Assembly: GCF_003318255.1 (NCBI RefSeq)
Contig: NZ_QOCF01000028.1
Coordinates: 124,001-188,000, forward strand
Origin: Ruegeria sp. A3M17
GTDB taxonomy: Bacteria > Pseudomonadota > Alphaproteobacteria > Rhodobacterales > Rhodobacteraceae
Reading direction: 5' to 3'
Length of the DNA stretch: 64,000 nucleotides
The position numbers and the translations under genes were made by a program. Positions 34,803 to 44,392 of this stretch are shown piece after piece; within the stretch, counting starts at the first letter, position 1; each line of letters begins with the position of its first letter. The notes under the pieces are model-generated. The model made no database searches. It was not told the DNA's origin and worked only from the letters and a program-made list of their open reading frames with translations.

Positions 34803-35708
34803 TCATTCAATGCCAAGGTGTTCTTGCCCGCGCTGACGTGACAGCAGGATCTGTTTCTGGCGTTCGCGGAACCGCGTTTTGTCCGCTTCTGATGTCTCGT
34901 TAATGCACCGATGGCAGGACACGCCGTGCTCGTATTCCGGGCGCTTCATATCCTCGGGCAGGATCGGGCGGCGACAGCCATGGCACAGGTTGTGCGGCCC
35001 TTCGACCAGCCCATGTCCGACCGAGACACGATTGTCGAAGACAAAGCACTCACCCTGCCAACTACTGTCCTCAGCGGGCATCTCTTCGAGATACCGCAGA
35101 ATGCCGCCTTTCAGGTGATACACATCCTCAACGCCCTGCCCCAACAGGTAGTTGGTGGATTTCTCACAACGGATGCCGCCGGTGCAGAACATGGCAACCC
35201 GCTTGTTGTGAAAGCGGTCTTTGTTTTCCTCCCACCAGGCCGGAAAATCACGGAAACTGGCTGTTTCAGGGTCTACTGCGCCCTCAAATGTACCAATCGC
35301 CACCTCGTAGTCGTTGCGTGTGTCGATCACGACCACATCGTCAGACCGAATGAGATCGTTCCAGTCCTCGGGCTCGACATAATTGCCGACGCGGGCACGC
35401 GGATCGACGTCCGGCTGGCCCATGGTCACGATCTCTTTTTTCAGGCGCACCTTCATTTTGCCAAAGGGCGGGCGGTCAGATGTGGCCTCTTTCCACTCTA
35501 GATCCGCACATCCGGGCAAAGCCTTGATGTGGGCCAGCACCGCATCGATCCCACTACGCGGGCCGGCGATGGTTCCGTTGATCCCCTCGGCAGCCAGCAA
35601 CAAGGTGCCCTTGACTGATTGCGCGCGGCATAGGTCCAGCAGCGGGTCGCGCAGGGACACGTGATCCGAAAAACGGGTGAAGTGATAGAGAGCAGCGATC
35701 GTATACAT
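34803..35708 (-). CDS. trhO: tRNA uridine-5-oxyacetic-acid pathway hydroxylase (rhodanese-domain TrhO)
   Basis: 301 residues, the usual length. An N-terminal acylphosphatase-like domain (AEGINGTIAG), a rhodanese domain with active Cys175 in CTGGIRCEKS, and a C-terminal region with CHGC...CHRC cysteines that may bind zinc. TrhO (YceA) hydroxylates uridine 34 of several tRNAs using oxygen. It is upstream of the K+ channel gene on the same strand. Confidence 0.93.
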   Translation of the reverse strand: MYTIAALYHFTRFSDHVSLRDPLLDLCRAQSVKGTLLLAAEGINGTIAGPRSGIDAVLAHIKALPGCADLEWKEATSDRPPFGKMKVRLKKEIVTMGQPDVDPRARVGNYVEPEDWNDLIRSDDVVVIDTRNDYEVAIGTFEGAVDPETASFRDFPAWWEENKDRFHNKRVAMFCTGGIRCEKSTNYLLGQGVEDVYHLKGGILRYLEEMPAEDSSWQGECFVFDNRVSVGHGLVEGPHNLCHGCRRPILPEDMKRPEYEHGVSCHRCINETSEADKTRFRERQKQILLSRQRGQEHLGIE

Positions 35709-35805
35709 GCGCGCGGTCTAAACCTGCTGGACAAGAGTCGCAAGGGACCGGATTGACGCCCCCCGCCCTGCCCCCTACCGATAGAACAATGCGAGGAGAT
35801 TCCCG

Positions 35806-36399
35806 ATGGCCCATGCCCTGATTGTAATCGACGTTCAGAACGATTTCTGCCCCGGTGGTGCGCTGGCGGTGCCCGGAGGTCACGAGATCGTGGACCCCAT
35901 CAACGCTATGATGGCAGAGTTCGACGCCGTGATCCTGACGCAGGATTGGCACCCGGCGGGACATTCGTCCTTTGCCAGCGAGCACGACGGTAAAGCCCCC
36001 TTGGACATGACCGAAATGCATTATGGGCCGCAGGTCTTGTGGCCGGATCATTGTGTGCAGGGCACCGACGGTGCGGAATTCCACCCGGACTTGAATACCC
36101 ATGCTGATCTTGTCATTCGCAAAGGCTTTCGGCGCGGCATCGATAGTTATTCCGCGTTTTTCGAAAACGATCAGAAGACGCCGACAGGTTTGGATGGGTA
36201 TTTGAAATCACGTGGCATCACCAAACTGACCATGGTTGGGCTGGCCACAGATTTCTGTGTTCATTTTTCGGCCGTCGACGCCGCCCGGTTGGGTTTTGAT
36301 GTCACGGTCCGAATGGACGCATGTCGGGCGATTGATATGGATGGATCATTGGCAGCCGCCATGGCCGCGATGCGCGCCGCAGGCGTTACACTGGATTAA
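35806..36399 (+). CDS. pncA: Nicotinamidase
   Basis: 197 residues, isochorismatase-like hydrolase. Catalytic Asp9 in VIDVQNDFCPGGAL and the nucleophilic cysteine in ATDFCVHFSA; metal-binding DWHPAGHSSF and the KGFRRGIDSYSAF loop are those of PncA. It converts nicotinamide to nicotinate. GAGGAG precedes the ATG. pncB, the next step, is 0.7 kb downstream on the same strand. Confidence 0.95.
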   Translation: MAHALIVIDVQNDFCPGGALAVPGGHEIVDPINAMMAEFDAVILTQDWHPAGHSSFASEHDGKAPLDMTEMHYGPQVLWPDHCVQGTDGAEFHPDLNTHADLVIRKGFRRGIDSYSAFFENDQKTPTGLDGYLKSRGITKLTMVGLATDFCVHFSAVDAARLGFDVTVRMDACRAIDMDGSLAAAMAAMRAAGVTLD

Positions 36400-36920
36400 G
36401 GAGCGCTGCCTGTTTCGGCAAGATATCTGAGTACCGCAAACAGGATCACCGCCAGCCCCAACGCAAAGCCGATACGCCCTGGGACGGTACGCCGCTCGGG
36501 TTTGGCTGGTGTCGCCTTTCTGGGTTTTGGTGTCCAGTCAGGCACATGACGTTGCATGCCCGCACGTGGTTTCGCCTTTTTCAGGTCATCGATGAAGCGG
36601 TGAAAATCGAACTCACCGCAATACTCGCCGCTGATCCCCAGTTCGCGGATATTGGTGAACAACGCGCGCAAAATCCGCTCGCGCTCGGTTCCATCCCGCG
36701 GGGGGTAGAAGCCATGCGTCATGTTGCTGTCGGTCGAATCCAGATCGAACCCAGCTTCCTGAAAAATCTTGCGAATCTTCGGTGAAGCAGCCCTGAGCGC
36801 GCCAGCCGTTTTCACATGACGGAATCGGGCACGCGCGACGGAAATGTCCAATCGCTCTGAACCGGCGTCATCTTCCAATTCTTCGTTAACAACGATGTCA
36901 AAATCGTACTCGAGAACCAT
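36396..36920 (-). CDS. Hypothetical protein with a C-terminal membrane anchor
   Basis: 174 residues. A soluble, acidic N-terminal region (EYDFDIVVNEELEDDAG), then a Lys/Arg/Pro-rich linker, then one membrane helix at the very end (IGFALGLAVILFAVLRYL) with a short tail, the layout of a tail-anchored protein. It lies between pncA and pncB in opposite orientation, overlapping pncA by four bases. No family recognised; a role in NAD metabolism is only suggested by position. Confidence 0.65.
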   Translation of the reverse strand: MVLEYDFDIVVNEELEDDAGSERLDISVARARFRHVKTAGALRAASPKIRKIFQEAGFDLDSTDSNMTHGFYPPRDGTERERILRALFTNIRELGISGEYCGEFDFHRFIDDLKKAKPRAGMQRHVPDWTPKPRKATPAKPERRTVPGRIGFALGLAVILFAVLRYLAETGSAP

Positions 36921-36952
36921 TCACCAAATTAACCTCGTTCAACCATCCCTCT

Positions 36953-36974
36953 CTTTTCACTAAACTGTGAAAAG
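36953..36974. promoter_or_regulatory. Palindrome between the tail-anchored gene and pncB
   Basis: CTTTTCAC (36953-36960) and GTGAAAAG (36967-36974) are perfect 8-bp arms around TAAACT, in the 165-bp region between divergent genes. Its size and place suit a repressor of NAD-salvage genes, but I cannot match it to a named regulator. Confidence 0.5.
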
Positions 36975-37085
36975 ATCACACAATATGCTCGCAATGTGAC
37001 CTGACCTTGTCATTGTTATCATTCTAGCGACTCTTGCCATTCCACGCACCGATTGATCTAACAACGGAAATCGCAGGAGTTCCCC

Positions 37086-38378
37086 ATGGTCGATATTGCG
37101 ACACGCGTGTACAATCATAAATGGAAGATTGACCCGATTGTACGGTCTTTGATCGACACGGATTTCTACAAACTGCTGATGTGCCAGTCAGTGTTTCGAA
37201 ATAAGCCCCAAACGGATGTGGCTTTTTCCCTGATCAACCGGTCGAATCACATCCCTTTGGCCAAACTTATCGATGAAGGCGAGCTGCGCGAGCAATTGGA
37301 TCATATCCGGTCGCTTAGCCTGAGCCGGGGCGAAAGCACGTGGCTGCGGGGCAATACGTTCTATGGCAAACGTCAGATGTTCCGTTCGGATTTCATGGAA
37401 TGGTTCGAAAACATGCGCCTGCCGCCCTATCACCTGGAACGGAAGGGCGATCAGTACGAGCTGACCTTTGAGGGTAAATGGCACGAGGTTATGCTGTGGG
37501 AAATCCCGGCTCTTGCGGTTCTGATGGAGCTGCGCTCGCGCGCAGTGCTGAACAACATGCGGCGGTTCGAGCTGCAGGTGCTATATGCCCAGGCCATGAC
37601 CCGCGTTTGGAAGAAGATCGAAAAGCTGCGGGATATTGACGGACTTGGGATCGCTGACTTCGGAACCCGACGTCGACACAGCTTTCTTTGGCAGGACTGG
37701 TGCGTGCAGGCCATGATCGAGGGTCTGGGATCGTCCTTTACCGGTACATCGAACTGTCTGATCGCCATGCGGCGCGAAGTTGAGGCCATCGGCACCAACG
37801 CGCACGAACTGCCGATGGTCTACAGTGCCCTTGCCAAAGACGATGCCGAACTGGCGCAGGCGCCCTATGACGTGCTGAGCGACTGGCACGACGAACATGA
37901 CGGCAATCTGCGCATCATTCTGCCCGACACCTATGGCACGCAGGGCTTTCTGGATCGCGCCCCCGACTGGCTGGCCGGATGGACCGGCATTCGCATCGAC
38001 AGCGGTGATCCCGCAACAGGCGCGGAAACCGCGATCAAGTGGTGGCAATCCCGTAGAGAAGACCCCCTGGAAAAGCGCGTGATCTTCTCGGATGGTCTGG
38101 ATGTCGACAAAATTCGGGAACTGCACACTCAATTCGCCCACAGAACCAAAGTCTCGTTCGGGTGGGGCACTTTGCTGACCAACGATTTTCGCGGGCTCGT
38201 GCCAAACGATGCATTGGCGCCGTTCTCACTGGTCTGCAAGGCTGTGTCCGCCAATGGCCAGCCGACCGTGAAACTGTCGGACAACCCGGAAAAGGCAATG
38301 GGACCAAAGGACCAGATCGAACGCTACAAACGAGTGTTCGGCGTAGGTGCGCAAGAAGCGATCGAGGTGATTGTTTAG
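37086..38378 (+). CDS. pncB: Nicotinate phosphoribosyltransferase
   Basis: 430 residues. LIDTDFYKLLMCQSVF and the phosphate/PRPP-binding segments (FGTRRRHSFLWQDW with the catalytic histidine; GTSNCLIAMR; IRIDSGDP) are those of PncB. It makes nicotinate mononucleotide from nicotinate and PRPP with ATP. GCAGGAG precedes the ATG. With pncA it forms the Preiss-Handler salvage route. Convergent to the aldehyde dehydrogenase gene, only three bases between stops. Confidence 0.95.
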   Translation: MVDIATRVYNHKWKIDPIVRSLIDTDFYKLLMCQSVFRNKPQTDVAFSLINRSNHIPLAKLIDEGELREQLDHIRSLSLSRGESTWLRGNTFYGKRQMFRSDFMEWFENMRLPPYHLERKGDQYELTFEGKWHEVMLWEIPALAVLMELRSRAVLNNMRRFELQVLYAQAMTRVWKKIEKLRDIDGLGIADFGTRRRHSFLWQDWCVQAMIEGLGSSFTGTSNCLIAMRREVEAIGTNAHELPMVYSALAKDDAELAQAPYDVLSDWHDEHDGNLRIILPDTYGTQGFLDRAPDWLAGWTGIRIDSGDPATGAETAIKWWQSRREDPLEKRVIFSDGLDVDKIRELHTQFAHRTKVSFGWGTLLTNDFRGLVPNDALAPFSLVCKAVSANGQPTVKLSDNPEKAMGPKDQIERYKRVFGVGAQEAIEVIV

Positions 38379-38381
38379 GCT

Positions 38382-39833
38382 CTAACCATGGTAAGCCGCG
38401 ACCGTTTTCAACTGGGAAAAGCCATACAAGGCCTCGAACCCTTTCTCGCGGCCGTGACCGGATTTTCCGACACCACCAAAGGGCAGCTCTACGCCACCAC
38501 CCGCGCCGTAGTTGTTGATGAACACCTGACCCGAGCGCAGTTGCTTTGCCAGCCGCATCTGCCGTGCGCCGTCGCGGGTCCAGATGCTTGCGACCAGCCC
38601 GTAATCGGTGTCGTTGGCGATCTTCACCGCGTCTTCTTCTGAATCGAATGGGATAAGCACCTGAACAGGGCCGAAAATCTCATCCTTGGCCAGACTGTGA
38701 TCCGGCGGAACGTCCGCAAAAAGGGTCGGCACAACATAGGCGCCTTCGGACCGCGCCCCGTCTACGATCCGCCCTTGCCCTGCGACGGTCAGGTCTGCAC
38801 CCTTGGAAAGAAAACCCGAAACGATGTCCTTTTGACGAGCCGATATCAGCGGGCCAACGCGCAGATCATCCTGCGCCGGGCCAACGGTCAAATCTGCATA
38901 GGCCGCTGCCATGCGTTGCTTGACCTGATCATAAACCCCGCGCTGCACCAGAATGCGTGATGAGGCAGAGCAGGTTTGCCCCGCATTCTGAACCCCCGCG
39001 TTGACCAGAAACGGCAGGGCTGCATCCAGATCGGCATCGTCAAACACCAATTGAGGCGACTTCCCCCCAAGCTCCAGCGTCACAGGAACCACGTTTTGCC
39101 CCGCTGCCTGCTGCACCGTCGCCCCCGTAGCAACCGACCCGGTAAACGAGACATGGTGCACGCCCGTATGGCCCGCCAAAGCCGCCCCCGCCTCGGCCCC
39201 CAACCCGGGTACGACGTTCAGGGCACCGGCGGGCAAACCGGCCTCTTGCGCCAGATGCGCAAAGGCCAGCGCGGTCAGGCAAGCTTCTTCCGCAGGTTTC
39301 AGAACGCAGGCATTGCCCATCGCCAGTGCGGCCCCAACCGACCGCCCGATGATCTGCATCGGATAGTTCCATGGCACGATATGCCCCGTCACGCCGTGCG
39401 GTTCCCGTAAAGTATAGACGGTGTAGCCATCCAGATACGGGATGGTCTCGCCCATGACCTTGTCCGCGGCGCCACCATAGAATTCGCAATACCGTGCCAA
39501 CGCAACCGCATCTGCCCGTGCCTGCGTCAGGGGCTTGCCGACATCCATGGCCTCTAGCGTGGCCAGGTCCTCGACACGCTCCAAAACAATCCTCCCAATA
39601 CGCGTGAGGATACGGCCCCGCTCCAGTGCGGTCTTTCGTCCCCAATCCCCGTCAATCGCAGTCTGAGCCGCCCTGACCGCAGCATCAACATCATGCGCGC
39701 CACCCCTTGCGATCTGGCAAATCTCTGAGCCGTCAGAAGGATTGATCAAAGGCAATGTTTGTTCTGAGGCTGGCGGCACCCAATTGCCGCCGATCAGACA
39801 CAAGCTTGGATCAAACCAAAGGGGGCTGGACAT
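38382..39833 (-). CDS. NAD-dependent aldehyde dehydrogenase
   Basis: 483 residues with catalytic Cys288 (NAGQTCSASSR), Glu254 (LELGGKSP), cofactor loop GSVATGATV and PWNYP. It is similar to, but not the same group as, betB (43-45 kb side operon). It begins 33 bp after the ABC ATPase gene on the same strand and is therefore likely the last gene of the peptide-type importer operon. The aldehyde it oxidises may derive from the imported compound. Confidence 0.88.
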   Translation of the reverse strand: MSSPLWFDPSLCLIGGNWVPPASEQTLPLINPSDGSEICQIARGGAHDVDAAVRAAQTAIDGDWGRKTALERGRILTRIGRIVLERVEDLATLEAMDVGKPLTQARADAVALARYCEFYGGAADKVMGETIPYLDGYTVYTLREPHGVTGHIVPWNYPMQIIGRSVGAALAMGNACVLKPAEEACLTALAFAHLAQEAGLPAGALNVVPGLGAEAGAALAGHTGVHHVSFTGSVATGATVQQAAGQNVVPVTLELGGKSPQLVFDDADLDAALPFLVNAGVQNAGQTCSASSRILVQRGVYDQVKQRMAAAYADLTVGPAQDDLRVGPLISARQKDIVSGFLSKGADLTVAGQGRIVDGARSEGAYVVPTLFADVPPDHSLAKDEIFGPVQVLIPFDSEEDAVKIANDTDYGLVASIWTRDGARQMRLAKQLRSGQVFINNYGAGGGVELPFGGVGKSGHGREKGFEALYGFSQLKTVAAYHG

Positions 39834-39866
39834 GAGATACTCCTGTTTTTGGCTCTAATATGCAGT

Positions 39867-41465
39867 TCACGCCACATCCCGACCAATGTCTGGCAGCACT
39901 GGCGCGGCATTAATCAGGTCTTTTGTGTATTGATGTTGTGGGTCAGAGAAGACACTATCGGTATCGCCCTCTTCTACGATCTTTCCGGCCTGCATCACCA
40001 TAACGCGGTCAGTGATGGTGCGCACGACGCTCAGATCATGGCTAATGAACAGATAAGTCAGTTCATAGGCCTCACATAGTTCGGCCAACAGGTCGAGGAT
40101 CTGCGCCCGGACCGACACATCAAGGGCCGAGACGGCCTCGTCAAACAAGATCAGTTCGGGCCGGATGATTAAGGCACGGGCGATGGCGATGCGCTGTCTC
40201 TGACCGCCCGAGAATTCATGGATATACTTACCAGCGTCATCCGGGCTGAGACCCACCGCTGTCAACATTTCAGCGATCCGGTCCTGCCTCTCGGACCCCG
40301 TTACAGGGGCATCGAGCAGATGGAATGGTTCAGTGATCAGCCGGGCCACGCGGTGACGTGGATTGAAGCTGCCATAGGGGTCCTGAAAGACCACCTGCAT
40401 CTTGCGCCGCACGGCGAGGTTGGGTTTGTGACCCGAAAAGACAGGCTGCCCGTCCAGACGAATATCACCGCCCTGAACTTCTTCCAGGCCCAATATTGCC
40501 TTTGTTAGGGTCGATTTTCCACACCCCGACTCGCCGACCAGGCCCAAACGTTCTCCGCAGTTGAGCGTAAAGCTGACTTGGTTCACCGCCCTGTGATGCC
40601 CGGGTTTTTCAAACAGCCCTTTGCGGGGCAGACGATAGTCGCGAACGACATTTGTCACTTCAAGTAAAGGGCGGGATTGCGCGGGTTCAGGCAGGTATAC
40701 CTGATGCCCCGAAGCCTCGAACAGCATACGGGTATATGGATGCTTCATGTGTTGCAGCAGGTGGCCGGTTGCTCCGGATTCGACCATTTCGCCATGGCGC
40801 ATGACAACGATTTGGTCAGCCATATCCGCGACCACGGCAAGGTCATGAGTGATCATCAACAGCCCCATGTCGTATTCCGACACAAGCCCTTTCAGAAGCT
40901 TCAGGATTTGCGCCTGCGTTGTCACATCCAGCGCTGTGGTCGGCTCATCCGCGATCAACAGCTTGGGACGCAAGGCAATCGCCATCGCAATTACGACGCG
41001 CTGGCGCTGACCCCCGGATAGTTCGTGCGGAAAGCGGGACAGCGGGAAGCGATCCGGCGGCAGGCCAACACGGGTCAGAACTTCCTCCGCCCGGTCACGC
41101 GCCTGTCTGGGCGGCATCGCCTTGTGGATCAGGATGGTCTCCATCACCTGATCGCCGATGGTTTTGACTGGGTTCAGTGCGGTCATCGGCTCTTGGAACA
41201 CCATACCGATCGCGGCACCGCGCAAGGCACACATGTCGTTTTCGTTGCGGCCCAGCATATCTGAGCCGTTCAGCCGGATGGCACCGGCTGTCTTTGCCCC
41301 GTCCGGCAAAAGCTGCATCACCGCAAGCGCGGTCATCGATTTACCCGACCCGCTTTCCCCGGTCACGGCCACGATCTGACCGGGCGCAATGGACAGATTG
41401 ACCTGTTTCAGGATGTCCGTGCCGTGAATGGACAGCGACAGGTTTTTGATCTCAAGCAAACTCAT
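39867..41465 (-). CDS. Peptide/nickel-type ABC transporter, fused double ATPase (DppD-DppF type)
   Basis: 532 residues from ATG 41465, overlapping the permease stop by four bases. Two complete ATPase modules: Walker [12 protein letters not shown] near 36 and [10 protein letters not shown] near 315; signatures LSGGQRQRV and [15 protein letters not shown]; Walker [13 protein letters not shown] and [12 protein letters not shown], each followed by an oligopeptide-binding C-terminal extension. A single chain thus replaces the DppD/DppF pair. It drives the two permeases upstream. Confidence 0.94.
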   Translation of the reverse strand: MSLLEIKNLSLSIHGTDILKQVNLSIAPGQIVAVTGESGSGKSMTALAVMQLLPDGAKTAGAIRLNGSDMLGRNENDMCALRGAAIGMVFQEPMTALNPVKTIGDQVMETILIHKAMPPRQARDRAEEVLTRVGLPPDRFPLSRFPHELSGGQRQRVVIAMAIALRPKLLIADEPTTALDVTTQAQILKLLKGLVSEYDMGLLMITHDLAVVADMADQIVVMRHGEMVESGATGHLLQHMKHPYTRMLFEASGHQVYLPEPAQSRPLLEVTNVVRDYRLPRKGLFEKPGHHRAVNQVSFTLNCGERLGLVGESGCGKSTLTKAILGLEEVQGGDIRLDGQPVFSGHKPNLAVRRKMQVVFQDPYGSFNPRHRVARLITEPFHLLDAPVTGSERQDRIAEMLTAVGLSPDDAGKYIHEFSGGQRQRIAIARALIIRPELILFDEAVSALDVSVRAQILDLLAELCEAYELTYLFISHDLSVVRTITDRVMVMQAGKIVEEGDTDSVFSDPQHQYTKDLINAAPVLPDIGRDVA

Positions 41466-42277
41466 GCGCGGGCCACTCTGATCCGGGGATCCAGCCAATC
41501 GCGCAACCCATCGCCCAGCAGGTTCAACCCCAGTACCGTGACAATGATCGCCAGACCCGGAATCAGAGCCAAATGCGGGGCAAAACTGACCATAGTTTGC
41601 GCATCAGCCAGCATCCGGCCCCAACTTGGCGTGGGCGGTTGCGCGCCTAGACCGACATAGGAAAGACCTGCCTCGGCCAGAATTCCCAACGAGAACTGGA
41701 TGGTGCCCTGAACGATAAGAAGATTGGCGACGTTGGGCAGGATATGCTCGGCCGATATCCGTGCCGCACCTTTGCCCGAAACGCGCGCGGCCAGGATGAA
41801 TTCCCGCTCCCACAGAGATAGCGCTGCGCCGCGAGTGATGCGTGCAAAAACCGGGATATTGAAAATGCCAATGGCGATGATCGCATTTATCGCGCCAGCA
41901 CCGAAAACGGCAGTGATCAGTATGGCAATGACCAGCGAAGGGAAGGCAAAGACCAGATCATTACCGCGCATGATCAGCTCGTCCAGCCACGACCCTTTGC
42001 GCGCAGCCGCTGTCAGGCCCAAAGGCACGCCCAGCGCCATGCCGATGCCCACCGCCACCAGGGCCACCGCAATCGACGTGCGCGCACCAACCATGATCAT
42101 CGAGAACATGTCGCGTCCGAAATGATCTGTACCAAACCAGTGTTGCGCGTTGGGGGGCTGCAGTTTGCCGGGGATGTTCAGCGCGGCGTAGTCATAGGGC
42201 GTCCAGACAAAGGAAATCGCCGCCGCCAACAGCACCAGCGAGGACAGACTAGCCCCAAGGATCAGGCTCCGGCTCAT
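41462..42277 (-). CDS. Peptide-type ABC transporter permease (DppC-like)
   Basis: 271 residues, N-terminal helix then LGTDHFGRDMFSM-like segment (FGTDHFGRDMFSMIMVG) that is diagnostic of DppC/OppC permeases, and an EAA loop with GKGAARISAEHILPNVANLLIV. Partner of the DppB-like permease. Overlaps both neighbours by four bases. Confidence 0.93.
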   Translation of the reverse strand: MSRSLILGASLSSLVLLAAAISFVWTPYDYAALNIPGKLQPPNAQHWFGTDHFGRDMFSMIMVGARTSIAVALVAVGIGMALGVPLGLTAAARKGSWLDELIMRGNDLVFAFPSLVIAILITAVFGAGAINAIIAIGIFNIPVFARITRGAALSLWEREFILAARVSGKGAARISAEHILPNVANLLIVQGTIQFSLGILAEAGLSYVGLGAQPPTPSWGRMLADAQTMVSFAPHLALIPGLAIIVTVLGLNLLGDGLRDWLDPRIRVARA

Positions 42278-43221
42278 GTCCGGCTCCTTAACCTTGGATC
42301 AACGGCGGCATAGGCCAGATCGACAAGAAAGTTCACGGTGATGACGGCAAAGACCAGCAGCATCACCACGGATTCCACAACGATCAGATCGCGGGCCGAG
42401 ATTGCCTGAAACACCAATCGCCCAAGACCCGGCAGGTAGAACACCTGTTCGATGATGATTGAACCGGCTAGCAGGAAGGAAAACTGTAGCCCGATGATGG
42501 TCAGAACCGGGATCAGCGCGTTGCGCACCCCGTGCCGCCACAGGGCCTGACGCCGCGACAACCCCTTGGCACGTGCGGTACGCATGAAATCCTCACCCAG
42601 AATATCCAACAGCGACGACCGCATGACCCGCGCCAGAATGGCCGCCTGCGGCCAGGCCAGCGCGATGGCCGGCAGTGTCAGGGAATGTAGCCCTGCCCAA
42701 AGCCCCTTATCCCAGCCTGCGAACCCTCCGGCATTGAACCAGCGCAGATTGATGGCGAAGATCAGCACCAACATCATGGCGAACCAGAAATTCGGCACTG
42801 CAATGCCAAGTTGCGTTGCCCCCATTACCGTCAGATCGCCCGGTTTGCCCCGGCGCGCGGCGGCGTAGATGCCAACCGGAAACGCAATCGCGGTGGACAG
42901 GGTCAGCGCATACAGCGCCAGTGGCAGCGAGACCCACAGCCGATCCGCGATCATCTGCGACACGGGCGTGCGATAGGTGTAAGAGGTTCCGAAATCCCCC
43001 ACCATCATCCCGCCAACCCAATTGAAATACCGCTGCAGCTTGGAAACGTCCAAACCCAATTCGGCCCGTAGGGCGGCAAGCGTATCTTCTTGCGCATTAA
43101 CGCCCAGCATGAATGACGCCGGATCGCCGGGCGCCACCTCAATCACGGCAAATATGACCACAGAGGCGACGGCGAGGCTGATCACCAGCGATATCAGTCG
43201 TTTGAGGGCGTAACGAAGCAT
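42274..43221 (-). CDS. Peptide-type ABC transporter permease (DppB-like)
   Basis: 315 residues with the DppB N-terminus (MLRYALKRLISLVISLAVASVVIFAVIEVAPGDPASF) and the EAA-loop segment DFMRTARAKGLSRRQALWRHGVRNALIPVLT. It pairs with the DppC-like protein. It begins 40 bp after the ion-channel gene on the same strand. Confidence 0.94.
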   Translation of the reverse strand: MLRYALKRLISLVISLAVASVVIFAVIEVAPGDPASFMLGVNAQEDTLAALRAELGLDVSKLQRYFNWVGGMMVGDFGTSYTYRTPVSQMIADRLWVSLPLALYALTLSTAIAFPVGIYAAARRGKPGDLTVMGATQLGIAVPNFWFAMMLVLIFAINLRWFNAGGFAGWDKGLWAGLHSLTLPAIALAWPQAAILARVMRSSLLDILGEDFMRTARAKGLSRRQALWRHGVRNALIPVLTIIGLQFSFLLAGSIIIEQVFYLPGLGRLVFQAISARDLIVVESVVMLLVFAVITVNFLVDLAYAAVDPRLRSRT

Positions 43222-43261
43222 CTAGGTCACGTTAGGGGTGCGTGCCCTGCGGGTCCAGCAC

Positions 43262-44332
43262 CTATGGAACCAGAAGATAGGCAAAAACGGCATAGCCAAC
43301 GATTGCGGCGTAACCCAGCGGGTAAATCCACTTGATGGCGTAATTATCCAGCTTGCGCGCCCCGGATTCGCGACCCGAGACTTTGAGCCTGCGCAAGGCG
43401 ACATTGAACACAATCAATGCCCCGGTCATCAGGAACATGCATTGCAGAACGAAATCCAGAAATGTCAGGTATCCCAGCTTTGGCAGATCAGCAGAAATCG
43501 CCCAGTTGAAAGCCACAAATACTAGCAAGTTTCCGCCGGCAATTTCGATCCGTTTGCGGTATTCATCCAGAAAGAACAGTGCCCAGCCAACCGAGATCAG
43601 CACCAGCATCGGCAGAAACACCCGAATGACATAGTAGGTCAGATGTCGGTGGCCTTCAAAAATCAGCGCAACCTGATCGCTGTCCTGACCGGAAAGGCCC
43701 GTGACCTGAGAGGTTTCAAGTCGCGCATTGTCCAGAATCCACTCTTCTTCGCCCAGCAGGTCACCAAGACCCGAGAATTCGTTCATCGGATGATAGGACA
43801 CATATTGGGATGGAAAGATCGAAACGACCTCGAAATGGAACTCCTGCGTGTCGAAAGGGTATTTCCGAAAATCGAAATGTGGGGCCTGCAATGTCAGCGA
43901 GGATTTCTCGACATACAGCACCCGCCCGTCATATCGCAGAGAGGCCGCGGATTCGTGAATCCACTTGTTGGATTGTTGGTTGTGAATGACAAATGCAGGC
44001 ACCACCGTCCCGATCTCAGCGGCATGATCGGCAAGTGCCGGGGGGTTGAAAACCCGGATATCGCGCCCCAGCTCTTGCCGGTCAAAAGCCAGCGCCGGGT
44101 CGGTCCACTCAACACGCAGCACAACCACAGCACCGTAGTTTTCGGCCTTCTGGTCAACGCTGGTGATCTGATCGATTCGAATACCGATACCAACATCCAG
44201 CGGGTTCTCGGGCGTCCCGATGGGCGTATCCAACCGACTGTCCAGCATGTTCTGCGCCCCAACCGGTTCCACTGACGTTGCCGCAAGGGCAACGGTCACA
44301 AAAACCAGAAACAGGGCACGAAACAAAATCAT
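43262..44332 (-). CDS. Pentameric ligand-gated ion channel (prokaryotic Cys-loop receptor homologue)
   Basis: 356 residues from ATG 44332 (signal peptide MILFRALFLVFVTVALAATS). The extracellular beta-sandwich (about 25-230) contains the YPFD Pro-loop (158-161, FRKYPFDTQEFHFEV) that is the prokaryotic counterpart of the Cys-loop; the two cysteines are absent, as in all bacterial members. Four membrane helices follow: M1 232-254, M2 262-281 (pore), M3 290-315, M4 335-355. The M2-M3 link contains DLPKLGY, the motif shared with GLIC and ELIC. It sits inside an ABC importer operon between the binding protein and DppB. Ion selectivity cannot be read reliably; Arg/Lys cluster at the inner end of M2. 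Confidence 0.92.
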   Translation of the reverse strand: MILFRALFLVFVTVALAATSVEPVGAQNMLDSRLDTPIGTPENPLDVGIGIRIDQITSVDQKAENYGAVVVLRVEWTDPALAFDRQELGRDIRVFNPPALADHAAEIGTVVPAFVIHNQQSNKWIHESAASLRYDGRVLYVEKSSLTLQAPHFDFRKYPFDTQEFHFEVVSIFPSQYVSYHPMNEFSGLGDLLGEEEWILDNARLETSQVTGLSGQDSDQVALIFEGHRHLTYYVIRVFLPMLVLISVGWALFFLDEYRKRIEIAGGNLLVFVAFNWAISADLPKLGYLTFLDFVLQCMFLMTGALIVFNVALRRLKVSGRESGARKLDNYAIKWIYPLGYAAIVGYAVFAYLLVP

Positions 44333-44358
44333 CCTTGGCTCACTCAAAACACTAAAAT

Positions 44359-44386
44359 GCAGGGGCCATGAACCAGAGGCCCCTGC
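44359..44386. promoter_or_regulatory. Intercistronic hairpin after the peptide-binding protein gene
   Basis: GCAGGGGCC (44359-44367) and GGCCCCTGC (44378-44386) pair perfectly around a ten-base loop, seven bases after the binding-protein stop on the minus strand. A short U-rich stretch follows. As in the sugar operon, it likely reduces or processes transcription into the downstream genes. Confidence 0.7.
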
Positions 44387-44392
44387 CTTGAG

